NCBI RefSeq assembly: GCF_026616205.1
Contig: NZ_JANHGR010000002.1
Location: 585,507-649,506 of the forward strand
Direction: 5' to 3'
DNA length: 64,000 nt
From: Halolamina litorea
GTDB taxonomy: Archaea; Halobacteriota; Halobacteria; Halobacteriales; Haloferacaceae
Positions 24,816 through 32,820 of this stretch are shown one piece after another (position 1 is the stretch's first letter; each line of letters begins with the position of its first letter). Under the pieces are notes generated by a model. It made no database searches, was not told where the DNA came from, and saw nothing but the letters and a program-made list of their open reading frames with translations. A program made the translations under genes and the position numbers.

Positions 24816-25598
24816 TTACGCCAGCGTGTCGAGGTGTGCGGTGGCTTCCGCGAGCGATTCGGACTCGCCGTTCAGGTAGCGCTCCAGCGCCCGGCACGCG
24901 TCGATCAGTTCCTCCGCGATTTCCGGCTCCACGTCGCCGCCGAGGGCGTGCAGGCGCTTTTGCTGGTCGCGGACCCGTTCGAGGATGCGCTTGGCCCCCT
25001 CGTCAGGCTCGTCTTCGAGGTACGTCGATACGTCCTCGCGGTAGTCCTCGACGGCGCTCGCGTACGCCAACCCACGGGCGGCGGTCAGGGAGTCGGCCAC
25101 GTCGGCTGGCTCGGGTCGCTCACCGTCTTCGGCGCCGCGGATGAGGCTCAGGAGGTAGCGCTCGGCGTCCTCGTCGCCGAAGTCGCCCCGGTCGACGCCG
25201 AGGGACGACGTCCCTCGGGCAGCCGGATGTGATCCGGCGACCCCGACGCGCTCGTCCCGGCTGTAGTCCGCGATGGCCGCCCGGAGTTCGCTCACCGCGA
25301 GGAAGGTGTCGTCGAGCGGGAGGAGTTCGCCGCCGCGGATGAACCCCCGTTTGCGGAGGTACGCCCGGCAGTCCCGCTCCACGCCGTCGGCCACGTCGAC
25401 GATGGCGGCCCCGTCGGCCAGCGAACTCCGGTAGGGGCCGAGGTCGATCTCGGCGGGGCTGTCGGTGTGGCGCCGGCGCTCGTCTTCGACGGCGACGCTC
25501 CGGAGGCTCCCACACTCAGGGCAGGCCGTCTCGCCCGTCTCGTAGTAGGACCAGCGCGCCCCGCAGGACTTGCACTCGCGCTCGCCGCGGATCTTCAT
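24816..25598 (-). CDS. Zinc-ribbon haloarchaeal protein of unknown function
   Basis: The 260-residue protein begins with a zinc ribbon (MKIRGERECKSCGARWSYYETGETACPECGSL: C9/C12 and C26/C29 by count). The rest is mainly helical and acidic, with LRKRGFIRGGELLPLDDTFLAVSELRAAIADYSRD and a C-terminal AEELIDACRALERYLNGESESLAEATAHLDTL that resembles a small helical repeat. It could bind nucleic acid or act as a ribbon-containing scaffold. I do not recognise a characterised homologue. The ATG at 25598 is preferred to one 27 bp further upstream, which would add a Pro-rich leader before the ribbon. Confidence 0.75.
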   Translation of the reverse strand: MKIRGERECKSCGARWSYYETGETACPECGSLRSVAVEDERRRHTDSPAEIDLGPYRSSLADGAAIVDVADGVERDCRAYLRKRGFIRGGELLPLDDTFLAVSELRAAIADYSRDERVGVAGSHPAARGTSSLGVDRGDFGDEDAERYLLSLIRGAEDGERPEPADVADSLTAARGLAYASAVEDYREDVSTYLEDEPDEGAKRILERVRDQQKRLHALGGDVEPEIAEELIDACRALERYLNGESESLAEATAHLDTLA

Positions 25599-25699
25599 AC
25601 CCGGGGGTGGGGCCGCCGGCGGCAAAACGACCCCGGTCGGACTGGGCCGAGACGACCCCGCCGCGAGCCGAGCGAACCCGCGGGTGCCACGGCGTCAAC

Positions 25700-25707
25700 G
25701 CTTATCT
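25700..25707 (+). promoter_or_regulatory. TATA box of the DUF1028 gene
   Basis: GCTTATCT is centred 28 bp before the ATG at 25731. Confidence 0.45.
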
Positions 25708-25730
25708 CGGCGCGGGCCCTCCGCCCGGCC

Positions 25731-26648
25731 ATGACGTTCTCCATCGTCGCCGCCGAGGGCGACGCCATCGGGATCGCGGTCCAGTCGAAGTTCGTGAGCG
25801 TGGGTTCGGTCGTCCCCTTCGCCGCCGCCGACGCGGGTGCGGTCGCCACCCAGAGCTTCGCCAACGTCGCGTACGGCGCCGACGGGCTCGAGCACCTCCG
25901 GGACGGCCTGACTGCCGAGGAGACGATCGAGAAACTGACCGGGGAAGACGACGAGGCCGAGCGCCGGCAGGTCGGCGTCGTCGGGGCGGACGGCTCCGTC
26001 GCCGGCTTCACCGGCGAGGACTGCTTCGACACCGCGCTGGACGTGCAGGGCGAGAACTACACGGCGCAGGGCAACATCCTCGAGAACGAGGAGACGATCC
26101 ACGCGATGGCCGAGACGTTCGAAACTGCCGACGGCGGTCTGCCCGAGCGCCTGCTCGCGGCGCTCGAAGCCGGCGACGACGCGGGCGGCGACAGCCGGGG
26201 CAAGCAGGCCGCGGCGCTGTACGTCGTCAAGCCCGAGGGGGGATACGACGGCGGCAACGACCGCTGGATCGACGTGCGCGTCGACGACCACGAGACCCCG
26301 ATCGCCGAACTGGAGCGGGTGTTCAAACTCTACGACGTGACCCTCCTGTCGCGGGAGGAACCCGACGACGTGCGCGAACTGACCGGCGAGACCGCCGCGG
26401 AAGTCGCCGGGACGCTCGCGGAACTGGGCCACCTCGCCGGCGAGGAGGCGGCCGTGGGCGACGACGGGTTCGGCGAGAGCCAGCGCGAGGCGTTGGAGGC
26501 GTTCCGCGGGATGAACAACTTCGAGAACCACTCCCTCGCGGTCGTCGAGGACGCGCTGGCTCGTGGCTGGGACGACGCCGAGGGAGAGGGCGAGGACCGG
26601 ATGGTCGACGCCATCTGGCACGGGCTGCAGCGACTCAGCCGGAAATAG
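25731..26648 (+). CDS. DUF1028 family protein (Ntn-hydrolase-like)
   Basis: The 305-residue protein starts with the DUF1028 signature (MTFSIVAAEGDAIGIAVQSKFVSVGSVVPFAAADAGAVATQSFANVAYG), a family with an Ntn-hydrolase-like fold. Further family motifs are RQVGVVGADGSVAGFTGEDC, YTAQGNIL and GGDSRGKQAAALYVVKPEGGYDGGNDRWIDVRVDDHETPIAEL. After about residue 225 there is an extra acidic helical region ending FENHSLAVVEDALARGWDDAEG, resembling the C-terminal peptidoglycan-binding-like extension found in some members. The biochemical activity of the family is unsettled. The gene is monocistronic apart from a tiny gene 70 bp downstream. Confidence 0.87.
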   Translation: MTFSIVAAEGDAIGIAVQSKFVSVGSVVPFAAADAGAVATQSFANVAYGADGLEHLRDGLTAEETIEKLTGEDDEAERRQVGVVGADGSVAGFTGEDCFDTALDVQGENYTAQGNILENEETIHAMAETFETADGGLPERLLAALEAGDDAGGDSRGKQAAALYVVKPEGGYDGGNDRWIDVRVDDHETPIAELERVFKLYDVTLLSREEPDDVRELTGETAAEVAGTLAELGHLAGEEAAVGDDGFGESQREALEAFRGMNNFENHSLAVVEDALARGWDDAEGEGEDRMVDAIWHGLQRLSRK

Positions 26649-26718
26649 GGACCTGACCTCCCGGCGCCGTCGGCGCCACGCCCGCCACACCCAAGCGCCC
26701 GCGGGCCCAACGGCGCCC

Positions 26719-26865
26719 ATGCGTGACGAAGCGGAGATCCGCGAGCAGTACGAGTACCTCGAGGAACAGCTCGACAGCGAGGAGATGAACCACGAGGGCG
26801 TCAGGGAGATGTTCACCTACTACAAGCGGGCGCTGGGCTGGGTGCTCGAGGAGGAACACATCTGA
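26719..26865 (+). CDS. 48-residue acidic helical protein
   Basis: The small protein (MRDEAEIREQYEYLEEQLD through YYKRALGWVLEEEHI) is acidic and predicted to be one or two amphipathic helices, rich in Glu and Tyr. The ATG at 26719 gives the complete gene. It lacks any motif known to me. It follows the DUF1028 gene by 70 bp on the same strand. Confidence 0.65.
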   Translation: MRDEAEIREQYEYLEEQLDSEEMNHEGVREMFTYYKRALGWVLEEEHI

Positions 26866-26891
26866 GACCTGTCGGTCCACCGGCAACGCTA

Positions 26892-26899
26892 CGTTTAAG
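26892..26899 (+). promoter_or_regulatory. TATA box of a candidate small RNA
   Basis: CGTTTAAG lies about 25 bp before the hairpin that opens the structured region at 26920, the standard archaeal TATA-to-start distance. Confidence 0.5.
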
Positions 26900-26919
26900 T
26901 CATGCCATGGACAAGCACG

Positions 26920-26995
26920 GGTGACGCTTCGTCTGGAGGGCCGAAGCGTCAGCGGGGACCGTTTCGACCGCCGGGCGACGGCGGGGGCTTTTCTC
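26920..26995 (+). ncRNA. Candidate structured small RNA
   Basis: Following a TATA box at 26892-26899, the sequence contains a perfect 10-bp stem (TGACGCTTCG 26922-26931 with CGAAGCGTCA 26942-26951, 10-nt loop). A second stem follows, CCGCCG 26968-26973 with CGGCGG 26979-26984, then GGGC and TTTT at 26989-26992, an intrinsic-terminator layout. The predicted transcript is about 75 nt. Short reading frames across it have no protein-like features. It lies between the 48-residue protein and the padR gene. I cannot assign it to a known RNA family. An alternative is that the stems are DNA operators or the leader of padR. Confidence 0.5.
26968..26992 (+). terminator. Hairpin plus T-run ending the candidate small RNA
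   Basis: CCGCCG-GGCGA-CGGCGG is a perfect 6-bp stem with a 5-nt loop, followed by GGGC and TTTT. Confidence 0.45.
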
Positions 26996-27029
26996 CCGCG
27001 CCTGCCCGGCGTTCACTTTCGACGTATCA

Positions 27030-27053
27030 CACGACAGCGATTAGCCTGTCGTG
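27030..27053. repeat. Perfect inverted repeat upstream of padR
   Basis: CACGACAG (27030-27037) and CTGTCGTG (27046-27053) flank an 8-nt loop CGATTAGC. It lies 130 bp before the PadR start and could be a regulator site or an RNA hairpin. Confidence 0.45.
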
Positions 27054-27183
27054 GTGTTGCCGTTCCGTTGACCGAAGCGTTACCTGATGTGTTCGATTCG
27101 GACATAGAGTGGCGATAGACGGCCGAGAAGCCAATTCCTGCGAAAAGTTCATCAGTACTCCGAAACAACAGCCCCACGAACAG

Positions 27184-27462
27184 ATGTACGATCTCACCGG
27201 GTTCCAACGCGATCTGCTGTACGTCATCGCGGGGAAGGACGAACCCCACGGGCTGGCGATCAAAGAGGAGTTAGAGGAGTACTACGAGTCCGAGATCCAC
27301 CACGGGCGGCTCTATCCGAACCTCGACACGCTCGTCGACAAGGGGTTGGTGGAGAAGGGCCAACGTGATCGTCGGACGAACTACTACACACTGACCCGCC
27401 GTGGAACCCGGGAGATCGACGCCCGCCGGGAGTGGGAAGCGCAGTACGTCGACCTCGACTAA
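27184..27462 (+). CDS. PadR-family winged-helix regulator
   Basis: The 92-residue protein (MYDLTGFQRDLLYVIAGKDEPHGLAIKEELEEYYESEIHHGRLYPNLDTLVDKGLVEKGQRDRRTNYYTLTRRGTREIDARREWEAQYVDLD) matches the PadR N-terminal winged helix. The pattern includes the recognition helix HHGRLYPNLDTLVDKGLV and the wing RRTNYYTLTRRG. It lacks the C-terminal dimerisation extension seen in larger PadR proteins, as in short haloarchaeal members. Targets are unknown; autoregulation through the inverted repeats upstream is possible. Its last codon overlaps the convergent AI-2E family gene by 4 bp (CTAA). Confidence 0.88.
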   Translation: MYDLTGFQRDLLYVIAGKDEPHGLAIKEELEEYYESEIHHGRLYPNLDTLVDKGLVEKGQRDRRTNYYTLTRRGTREIDARREWEAQYVDLD

Positions 27463-28685
27463 GCGTCCCCGTCTGACTCCTTTAGGTCGCCCTCTGGCTC
27501 CGGGGCGGTCTCGTTCGACACCGCGTCCAGCGAGCCGGGTTCCGCCTCGTCGAACTCGAACTCGGCGGTCTGGACGGCCATCTGGCTGGGATCGATCGCG
27601 TACGGTTCGATCGGGCTGGCCGAGAGCAGTTCCGGGAGCACGATCCGGGCGAAGTGGACCACCAGCACCAGCAGCATCGGCATCAGGAAGATGCCGTACC
27701 ACCCGAACAGCAGCGGCCCGAGCGTGTAGGCGAGCATCAGCGCGCCGACGTGGAGCGACCGGCCCGAGACGTACGGTCGAAGCACCAGGTCCGGGATCGT
27801 ATCGACGATGACGAACGAGACGGCGACGAACGCGATCACGAACGCGATCCCCCCCGGGGTCCCGTTGAGCAGCGCCTGTCCCAGCAGTACGACGGCGACC
27901 GGGACGTACACCAACTTCATGCCGACCACGGGGATCAGGCTCGCGATTCCGGCGAGCAGGCCGACCAGCGCGGCCGCCGGGATGGCGACCCCCTCGGGGG
28001 CGAACACATTGAGCAGCGAGTAGGTGATGACGCCGATGGTGCCGGTCAGCACCGCGTTGAGGATGTTCCCGAAGAAGATCGAGTTGAAGTCCCGATCGAC
28101 CGCGCTGAAAAACGTCTGGAGGATCCCCCGGTCGTCGCCGAAGCGGTAGAAGAACCACCGCGAGAGCCGGTGGTCCTCACGGAGCAGGTAGAACGCCATC
28201 GCCAGCATCACGAACAGGTGGATCGCGGCGATGCCCACGACAGCGACGGTCCCGAACGCGGAGTTGAGCGAGCCGACCACGTCGCCGACGTTCGCTCCCG
28301 AGAGCAGTCCCTCCATCCCGTTCTGGATCAGGCTCTCGGGGTCGGCGATCCCCCCGAAGTCGTCCGGGTCGATGCCGAACCGTTCCACGTCGATGCTCGC
28401 GTTCTGGGCGTAGCGGTCGATCTCCTGGAGGACGATGGTGAGCGCGTAGCCGACGAGCGCGAGCGCCGGCAACACGAGCGCGAACAGGGAGATGCCGGCC
28501 GCGAGGCTGGGGCTGTCGAGGGCACGCCGGAGCTGGCGGTAGATCGGTCTGGTCGCGTAGTAGACGAACAGGCCGAACACGAACGTCCCGACGAACGAGT
28601 AGGCGACGAACGCCACCGAACCGGCCAGGGCGAGCCCGAACGAGCCCCACGCGAGCCGACCCTTGTCCACCTCCGAGTACTCCAT
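27459..28685 (-). CDS. AI-2E / PerM family membrane transporter
   Basis: The 408-residue protein has the AI-2E exporter (PerM) pattern: two N-terminal transmembrane segments (WGSFGLALAGSVAFVAYSFVGTFVFGLFVYYATRPIYRQLRR), a further pair (LAAGISLFALVLPALALVGYAL), an extracellular loop, and four to five closing segments including VVGIAAIHLFVMLAMAFYLLREDHRLSRWF and LVGLLAGIASLIPVVGMKLVYVPVAVVLL. Family members export small molecules or act as Na+/H+ antiporters; the substrate here is not known. The start at 28685 is chosen because its TATA box (28708-28716) lies 27 bp upstream. The C-terminal tail is acidic (EPGSLDAVSNETAPEPEGDLKESDGDA). Confidence 0.88.
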   Translation of the reverse strand: MEYSEVDKGRLAWGSFGLALAGSVAFVAYSFVGTFVFGLFVYYATRPIYRQLRRALDSPSLAAGISLFALVLPALALVGYALTIVLQEIDRYAQNASIDVERFGIDPDDFGGIADPESLIQNGMEGLLSGANVGDVVGSLNSAFGTVAVVGIAAIHLFVMLAMAFYLLREDHRLSRWFFYRFGDDRGILQTFFSAVDRDFNSIFFGNILNAVLTGTIGVITYSLLNVFAPEGVAIPAAALVGLLAGIASLIPVVGMKLVYVPVAVVLLGQALLNGTPGGIAFVIAFVAVSFVIVDTIPDLVLRPYVSGRSLHVGALMLAYTLGPLLFGWYGIFLMPMLLVLVVHFARIVLPELLSASPIEPYAIDPSQMAVQTAEFEFDEAEPGSLDAVSNETAPEPEGDLKESDGDA

Positions 28686-28707
28686 ATCGTCCGAGGGAAC
28701 CGGCGAG

Positions 28708-28716
28708 GAGATAAGC
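28708..28716 (-). promoter_or_regulatory. TATA box of the AI-2E family gene
   Basis: GCTTATCTC on the minus strand is centred 27 bp before the ATG at 28685. It forms a divergent pair with the box at 28731-28739. Confidence 0.5.
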
Positions 28717-28730
28717 GTGTTCCCGTTCCC

Positions 28731-28739
28731 ATTTATCAG
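28731..28739 (+). promoter_or_regulatory. TATA box of the DUF4010 gene
   Basis: ATTTATCAG is centred about 30 bp before the ATG at 28765. It sits back to back with the AI-2E family promoter in the 79-bp divergent gap. Confidence 0.5.
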
Positions 28740-28764
28740 GGGGGCGCTCCTACGCCATCGCCCG

Positions 28765-30072
28765 ATGGTTCCGATCCCCCTACAGGCCGACACCGTCTTC
28801 GCCGCGCCGCTGTCGGAGCCGGTGGTCAGGCTGTTGATCGCGGGCGCGCTCGGCCTGTTCCTCGGCCTCGAACGCGAGTGGTCCGAGAAGTCCGCGGGGG
28901 TCCGGACGTTCTCGTTGCTGACGCTCTCGGGGGCGACGGCAACGCTGCTGGCCGAGCGCGTCGACGCGGGCGGCGCGTTGCTCGCGGTCGGGGGGTTACT
29001 GGTGTTGCTGATGGGGGCTCTGCTCGCGGTGCGTGAACTCCGGCGCGGGACCGAAGAGCCCTCACTCTCGCTGACGACCAGCGTCTCGATGTTCGTCGCC
29101 TACGGCATCGGCGCGCTCGTCGCCAGCGGCCTCGTGACCGAGGGGGTGACGGTGGCGGTCATCTCCTCGGCGCTGTTGGTGCTCAAGCGCGAACTCCACT
29201 CCTTCGCGGGCGGGCTGGACCGACAGGAACTCCGCTCCTCGACGGAGTTCGCGGTGCTGGCGTTCGTCATCTACCCGCTGCTCCCGTCCGAGTCGGTGTC
29301 GCTGTTCGGCGTCGCGTTCCCGCCCCGCGTCGCGTGGCTGATGGTCGTCACCGTCGCGGGCATCGGGATCGCCAACTACGCGCTGGTCCGGAGCTACGGC
29401 GGCCGCGGCGTGGCGATCACGGGCTTCTTCGGCGGCTTGGCGTCGTCGACGGCCGTCGTCGGCTCGATGCTGGACCACGCCCGCCAGCGCGAGTCGGTGA
29501 CGGAGTACGCCGTCGCCGCGGTGCTGTTGGCCGACGCCGCGATGGCCGCCCGGAACCTCGCCATCGTCCTCTTTTTCACCCTCACCTCGGGGCCGGGGAC
29601 GCTCGTCGCTGCCGCCGTCCCGTTGGGCGCGTTGGTGCTCGCGAGCGTCGCCGCCGCCGCGGTGACCGCCGACTGGGACGCGGAGTTGGAGGTCGATCTG
29701 GAGAGCCCGTTCTCGCTGCGGAACGCGCTGGCGTTCGGCGGCGTCTTCGCGGTGATCCTCGCCGGCTCGGCGTTCGCTCAGGCACGCTTTGGCACCGCGG
29801 GGCTCTACATCAGCGCGGTGCTCTCCGGGTTGGTCTCCTCGGCGGGGGCGACCACGTCGGCGACGCTGCTGTACCTCGGGGGCGGCGTCGGCGGCGGGCC
29901 GGCGGTGGTCGCGGTCCTGCTCGCGTCGGCGTCGAGCATCGCCGTGAAGGCGGGGTTGACGCTCTCGGGGCCGCGGCCGTTCGCCCGCGCGGTGACGCTC
30001 TGGTCGGCGGTCCTGCTGGTGGTGACGGGAGTCGCGGCGGCGGCGTCGGTGCTGTTCGGCGGCGGGTTCTAA
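28765..30072 (+). CDS. MgtC/SapB and DUF4010 family membrane protein
   Basis: The 435-residue protein combines an N-terminal MgtC/SapB-like domain (VVRLLIAGALGLFLGLEREWSEKSAGVRTFSLLTLSGATATLLAER, residues about 15-65) with the DUF4010 membrane domain (SFAGGLDRQELRSSTEFAVLAFVIYPLLP, GGLASSTAVVGSMLDHARQ, VLSGLVSSAGATTSATLLYLGGG). About a dozen hydrophobic segments are seen. The GLEREWSEKSAGVRTF motif is the family hallmark. Function is not settled; Mg2+-related roles are known only for MgtC proper. It ends 50 bp before the aminotransferase gene, which has its own TATA box. Confidence 0.88.
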   Translation: MVPIPLQADTVFAAPLSEPVVRLLIAGALGLFLGLEREWSEKSAGVRTFSLLTLSGATATLLAERVDAGGALLAVGGLLVLLMGALLAVRELRRGTEEPSLSLTTSVSMFVAYGIGALVASGLVTEGVTVAVISSALLVLKRELHSFAGGLDRQELRSSTEFAVLAFVIYPLLPSESVSLFGVAFPPRVAWLMVVTVAGIGIANYALVRSYGGRGVAITGFFGGLASSTAVVGSMLDHARQRESVTEYAVAAVLLADAAMAARNLAIVLFFTLTSGPGTLVAAAVPLGALVLASVAAAAVTADWDAELEVDLESPFSLRNALAFGGVFAVILAGSAFAQARFGTAGLYISAVLSGLVSSAGATTSATLLYLGGGVGGGPAVVAVLLASASSIAVKAGLTLSGPRPFARAVTLWSAVLLVVTGVAAAASVLFGGGF

Positions 30073-30091
30073 CCCTCACGAACGACCGCCA

Positions 30092-30099
30092 GCTTAACA
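30092..30099 (+). promoter_or_regulatory. TATA box of the aminotransferase gene
   Basis: GCTTAACA is centred 28 bp before the ATG at 30123. Confidence 0.45.
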
Positions 30100-30122
30100 A
30101 CCGATGGCTCGCTCGCCTAAGC

Positions 30123-31460
30123 ATGGACCGGGATACCGTCGAACCGGAGGTCGACAGCCTCCCCGGAGACCGCGCGCAGGAGTGGGTAGATTACCACCAT
30201 CAGTTCGCCGCGCCGAGCACGTACGTCTACGAGTTCGTCTGGGACCACACTGCCCCCGCGGAGGGGCCGTTCTGTACCGACGTGGACGGGAACGTCCTCA
30301 TGGACTTCACGAGCCACGTCGCCGCAGCGCCCCTGGGGTACAACAACCCGAAGATCATGGAGCCGCTGTCGGAGTTCGATCTCGTCGATCCGCTGAAGAT
30401 CGCCGGACAGGACTTCTACGTCTCCGACGCCAACGCGCCGGGCGAGGGCTTCCCCGGCCCGGCCGGGCTGATGGACCGCATCGTCGCCATCACCGAGCAG
30501 TTCGGGATGGACACCGTCTTCATGTCGAACTCCGGCGCCGAGGCCGTCGAGAACGCGATGAAGATCGCCTACGACCACAACCCCCTCGGGAAGTACGCGC
30601 TGACCTTCGAGGGGGCGTTCCACGGCCGCACGCTGGGGGCCCTCTCGATGAACCGTTCGAAGGAGGTCTATCGCCGACGCTTCCCCGAGATCGCGAGCGT
30701 CCACGACTTCCCGTACTGTAACTGCGACGGTGCTCCCGAGAACTGCCAGTGTGGCTACTTCCGCGGCGGCGAGTCGGCGCTGCGCTCGAAACTCGACCCC
30801 AAGTCGGGCCACGTCAACCCCGAGGAGGTCGCGTTCCTGATCATGGAGCCGATCCAGGGCGAGGGCGGCTACCGCTTCCCCAGCGAGGCGTTCGCCGAGG
30901 ACGTGGCGGCGGTCACCGACGAGCACGACATCACCCTCATCGCCGACGAGATTCAGGCCGGGATGGGCCGTACCGGCGAGTGGTGGGCCTCCGAGCACTA
31001 CGCCTTCGAGCCGGACGTGATCACCTCCGCGAAGGGGATGCGCGTCGGCGCGACGGTCTCCGACACCGAGATCTTCCCCGAGGAGAAGGGTCGCCTCTCC
31101 TCGACGTGGGGTGCTGGCGACGTGATCGGGGCCGCACAGGGGGCGTTCACCATCGACGCCATCGCGGAGTACGACCTCCTCGACAACGCGACCGAGCGCG
31201 GCCGGCAGTTCCAGGAGATCATGCGCGACGCCGACCTAGACGGCGTGACCAGCGTGCGCGGGAAGGGCCTCATGCTGGGTCTCGACTTCGCCTCGAAGGA
31301 CCTGCGTGACGATATCGTCGACGCGGCCTTCCAGCGCGGCCTGCTCCTGCTCGCCTGCGGGCAGAAGACGATCCGCGTGCTGCCGCCGATGGACGTGACC
31401 GAACGCGAGATCGAACTCGGCGCGGAGCTGTTCATCGACGCCATCGAGGCGTCGAACTGA
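30123..31460 (+). CDS. Class III PLP aminotransferase with a Cys-rich insert
   Basis: The 445-residue enzyme matches class III aminotransferases (4-aminobutyrate/ornithine/diaminobutyrate type). Key motifs are VFMSNSGAEAVENAMKIAY, FEGAFHGRTLGALSMN, MEPIQGEGGYRFPS, LIADEIQAGMGRTGEWWASEHY and the PLP Lys304 in ITSAKGMRVGA. Residues 199-210 form a Cys cluster, C199-N-C201 and C208-Q-C210 (YCNCDGAPENCQCGYF), where ordinary GabT has a short YPxxYRCPF loop. This could bind zinc. The amino-group substrate cannot be fixed. There is no pathway partner nearby; the metal transporter operon follows 187 bp downstream. Confidence 0.9.
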   Translation: MDRDTVEPEVDSLPGDRAQEWVDYHHQFAAPSTYVYEFVWDHTAPAEGPFCTDVDGNVLMDFTSHVAAAPLGYNNPKIMEPLSEFDLVDPLKIAGQDFYVSDANAPGEGFPGPAGLMDRIVAITEQFGMDTVFMSNSGAEAVENAMKIAYDHNPLGKYALTFEGAFHGRTLGALSMNRSKEVYRRRFPEIASVHDFPYCNCDGAPENCQCGYFRGGESALRSKLDPKSGHVNPEEVAFLIMEPIQGEGGYRFPSEAFAEDVAAVTDEHDITLIADEIQAGMGRTGEWWASEHYAFEPDVITSAKGMRVGATVSDTEIFPEEKGRLSSTWGAGDVIGAAQGAFTIDAIAEYDLLDNATERGRQFQEIMRDADLDGVTSVRGKGLMLGLDFASKDLRDDIVDAAFQRGLLLLACGQKTIRVLPPMDVTEREIELGAELFIDAIEASN

Positions 31461-31612
31461 GGCGCCGACCCGCCGACCGTCCCGCGGAGCAGTCCCTTTT
31501 CGACGCCGCCACTGAAGCCCTCTGAACCGACCGCGCAGTGGCATCGCTCTCGGCCACGGTGGAGCTCCGTTCCCCCACCAGGGTTAGCAACCACGGCTCT
31601 CGAAAAGCCAAG

Positions 31613-31620
31613 GATTATTA
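31613..31620 (+). promoter_or_regulatory. TATA box of the metal transporter operon
   Basis: GATTATTA is centred about 31 bp before the ATG at 31648. TGTTAACA at 31632-31639 is a palindrome near the transcription start that could be a metal-regulator site. Confidence 0.4.
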
Positions 31621-31647
31621 GAAACGAAGATAGTGTTAACAACATAG

Positions 31648-32820
31648 ATGGGATTCACCAGACGGCAGCTGATGGCCGTGGCAGCTGGAACGGCGGGAAT
31701 CACGGCGCTCGCTGGCTGTACCGACGGGGAAGGCAGTTCAGGGACGGAATCGGGCCGGACGAGCGCCGCGTCCTCCTTTTTCGTCTTCGGGGACGTGACC
31801 GCCGAAGTCGCCGGCGACGTTGCCGCGGCCGACCTGCTGGTCCCGGTCGGCCAGCACGGGCACGGGTGGGAACCCGGCCCGCGCGTCCGCGCGGACATCC
31901 GCGACGCGGACCTGTTCGTCCACGGAATGGAGGGGTTCCAGCCGTGGGTCGACGGGATCGTCGGGGACCTCGCCGCCGACGGCGCCGACGTGACGACCGT
32001 CGACGCCAGCCGTGACGTGGACCTGCTCCCGGCGGACGGCGAGCACGAGGAGCACGAGTCCGGTGACGGGGACCACGACGGTCACGACGAGACGCACACC
32101 ACCGACCACGACGGTCACGACGAGACGCACACCACCGAACACGACGGTCACAACGAGACGCACACCACCGAACACGACGGTCACAACGAGACGCACACCA
32201 CCGAACACGACGGTCACAACGAGACGCACACCACCGAACACGAGGGAACCCACACCGGGGAGGAGCACGACGAACACGACCACGGCAGCGTCGACCCGCA
32301 CTTCTGGATGGACCCGACCCGGGTGGTCGACGCCGTCGACACCATCGAGGCGGCCCTCGCAGAGGCCGACGGGGACAACGCCGACGCCTACGCCGAGAAC
32401 GCCGAGTCGTTCCGGACGGCGCTGACCGACCTCGACGCGCGGATCGAGGAGACCGTCGCGGCGGGCGGCACCGACACGCTGCTGGTCGCCGGCCACGACT
32501 CCTTCGGCTACTTCGAGGACCGATACGGGGTCCACGTCGAGGCGCTGACGAACGTCTCGCCCGACGACCAGCCGACGACGCGGGACATCCAGCACGCACA
32601 GGAGGTCATCGCCGAACACGACCTGCAGTACGTCTGTGCGGACCCGCTGGAGTCACAGGAGGCGGCCGAGCAGCTCGTCGCCGAGACCGACGCCGAGGCG
32701 GTGCTGCCGCTGACGGCGATGCCGGGGCTGACCGAGGAGTGGGAGGCCGAGGGCTGGGGCTACGTCGACGTGATGACGGAGGTGAACCTCCCGACGCTCG
32801 AACGGGGGCTGGACGCCTGA
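31648..32820 (+). CDS. Metal ABC transporter substrate-binding lipoprotein with His-rich repeat (ZnuA/TroA type)
   Basis: The 390-residue protein has a signal with lipobox (MGFTRRQLMAVAAGTAGITALAGC), where the Arg pair suggests Tat export. It then has a cluster A-I binding-protein domain (FFVFGDVTAEVAGDVAAADLLVPVGQHGHGWEPGPRVRADIRDADLFVHGMEGFQPWV). The first metal His lies in GQHGHGWEP. Residues 130-200 are an extraordinary His/Thr/Glu/Asp insert with five 11-residue repeats (H-D-G-H-x-E-T-H-T-T). The C-terminal lobe follows (VDPHFWMDPTRVVDAVDTIEAAL, LVAGHDSFGYFEDRYGVHVEAL, CADPLESQEAAEQL), supplying the other ligands. Such His loops feed Zn2+ to the site. Zn2+ is the likely substrate, Mn2+ or Cu less so. 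Its stop overlaps the next start. Confidence 0.92.
   Translation: MGFTRRQLMAVAAGTAGITALAGCTDGEGSSGTESGRTSAASSFFVFGDVTAEVAGDVAAADLLVPVGQHGHGWEPGPRVRADIRDADLFVHGMEGFQPWVDGIVGDLAADGADVTTVDASRDVDLLPADGEHEEHESGDGDHDGHDETHTTDHDGHDETHTTEHDGHNETHTTEHDGHNETHTTEHDGHNETHTTEHEGTHTGEEHDEHDHGSVDPHFWMDPTRVVDAVDTIEAALAEADGDNADAYAENAESFRTALTDLDARIEETVAAGGTDTLLVAGHDSFGYFEDRYGVHVEALTNVSPDDQPTTRDIQHAQEVIAEHDLQYVCADPLESQEAAEQLVAETDAEAVLPLTAMPGLTEEWEAEGWGYVDVMTEVNLPTLERGLDA
32071..32235. repeat. Five tandem 33-bp units encoding the His-rich loop
   Basis: Units at 32071, 32104, 32137, 32170 and 32203 are nearly identical, each encoding (D/E)HDGH(D/N)ETHTT. The first two share GACCAC...GACGAG and the last three share GAACAC...AACGAG, showing recent stepwise duplication. 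Confidence 0.95.

Noticed and set aside
29334..30122. A long N-terminal extension of the aminotransferase frame (to about 708 codons)
   Set aside because: The extension is an out-of-frame reading of the DUF4010 gene. The conserved aminotransferase begins at 30123 with a TATA box 28 bp upstream.
32071..32235. Regular 33-bp repeats that resemble a CRISPR array
   Set aside because: The units are contiguous with no spacers and stay in frame, encoding the His-rich loop.
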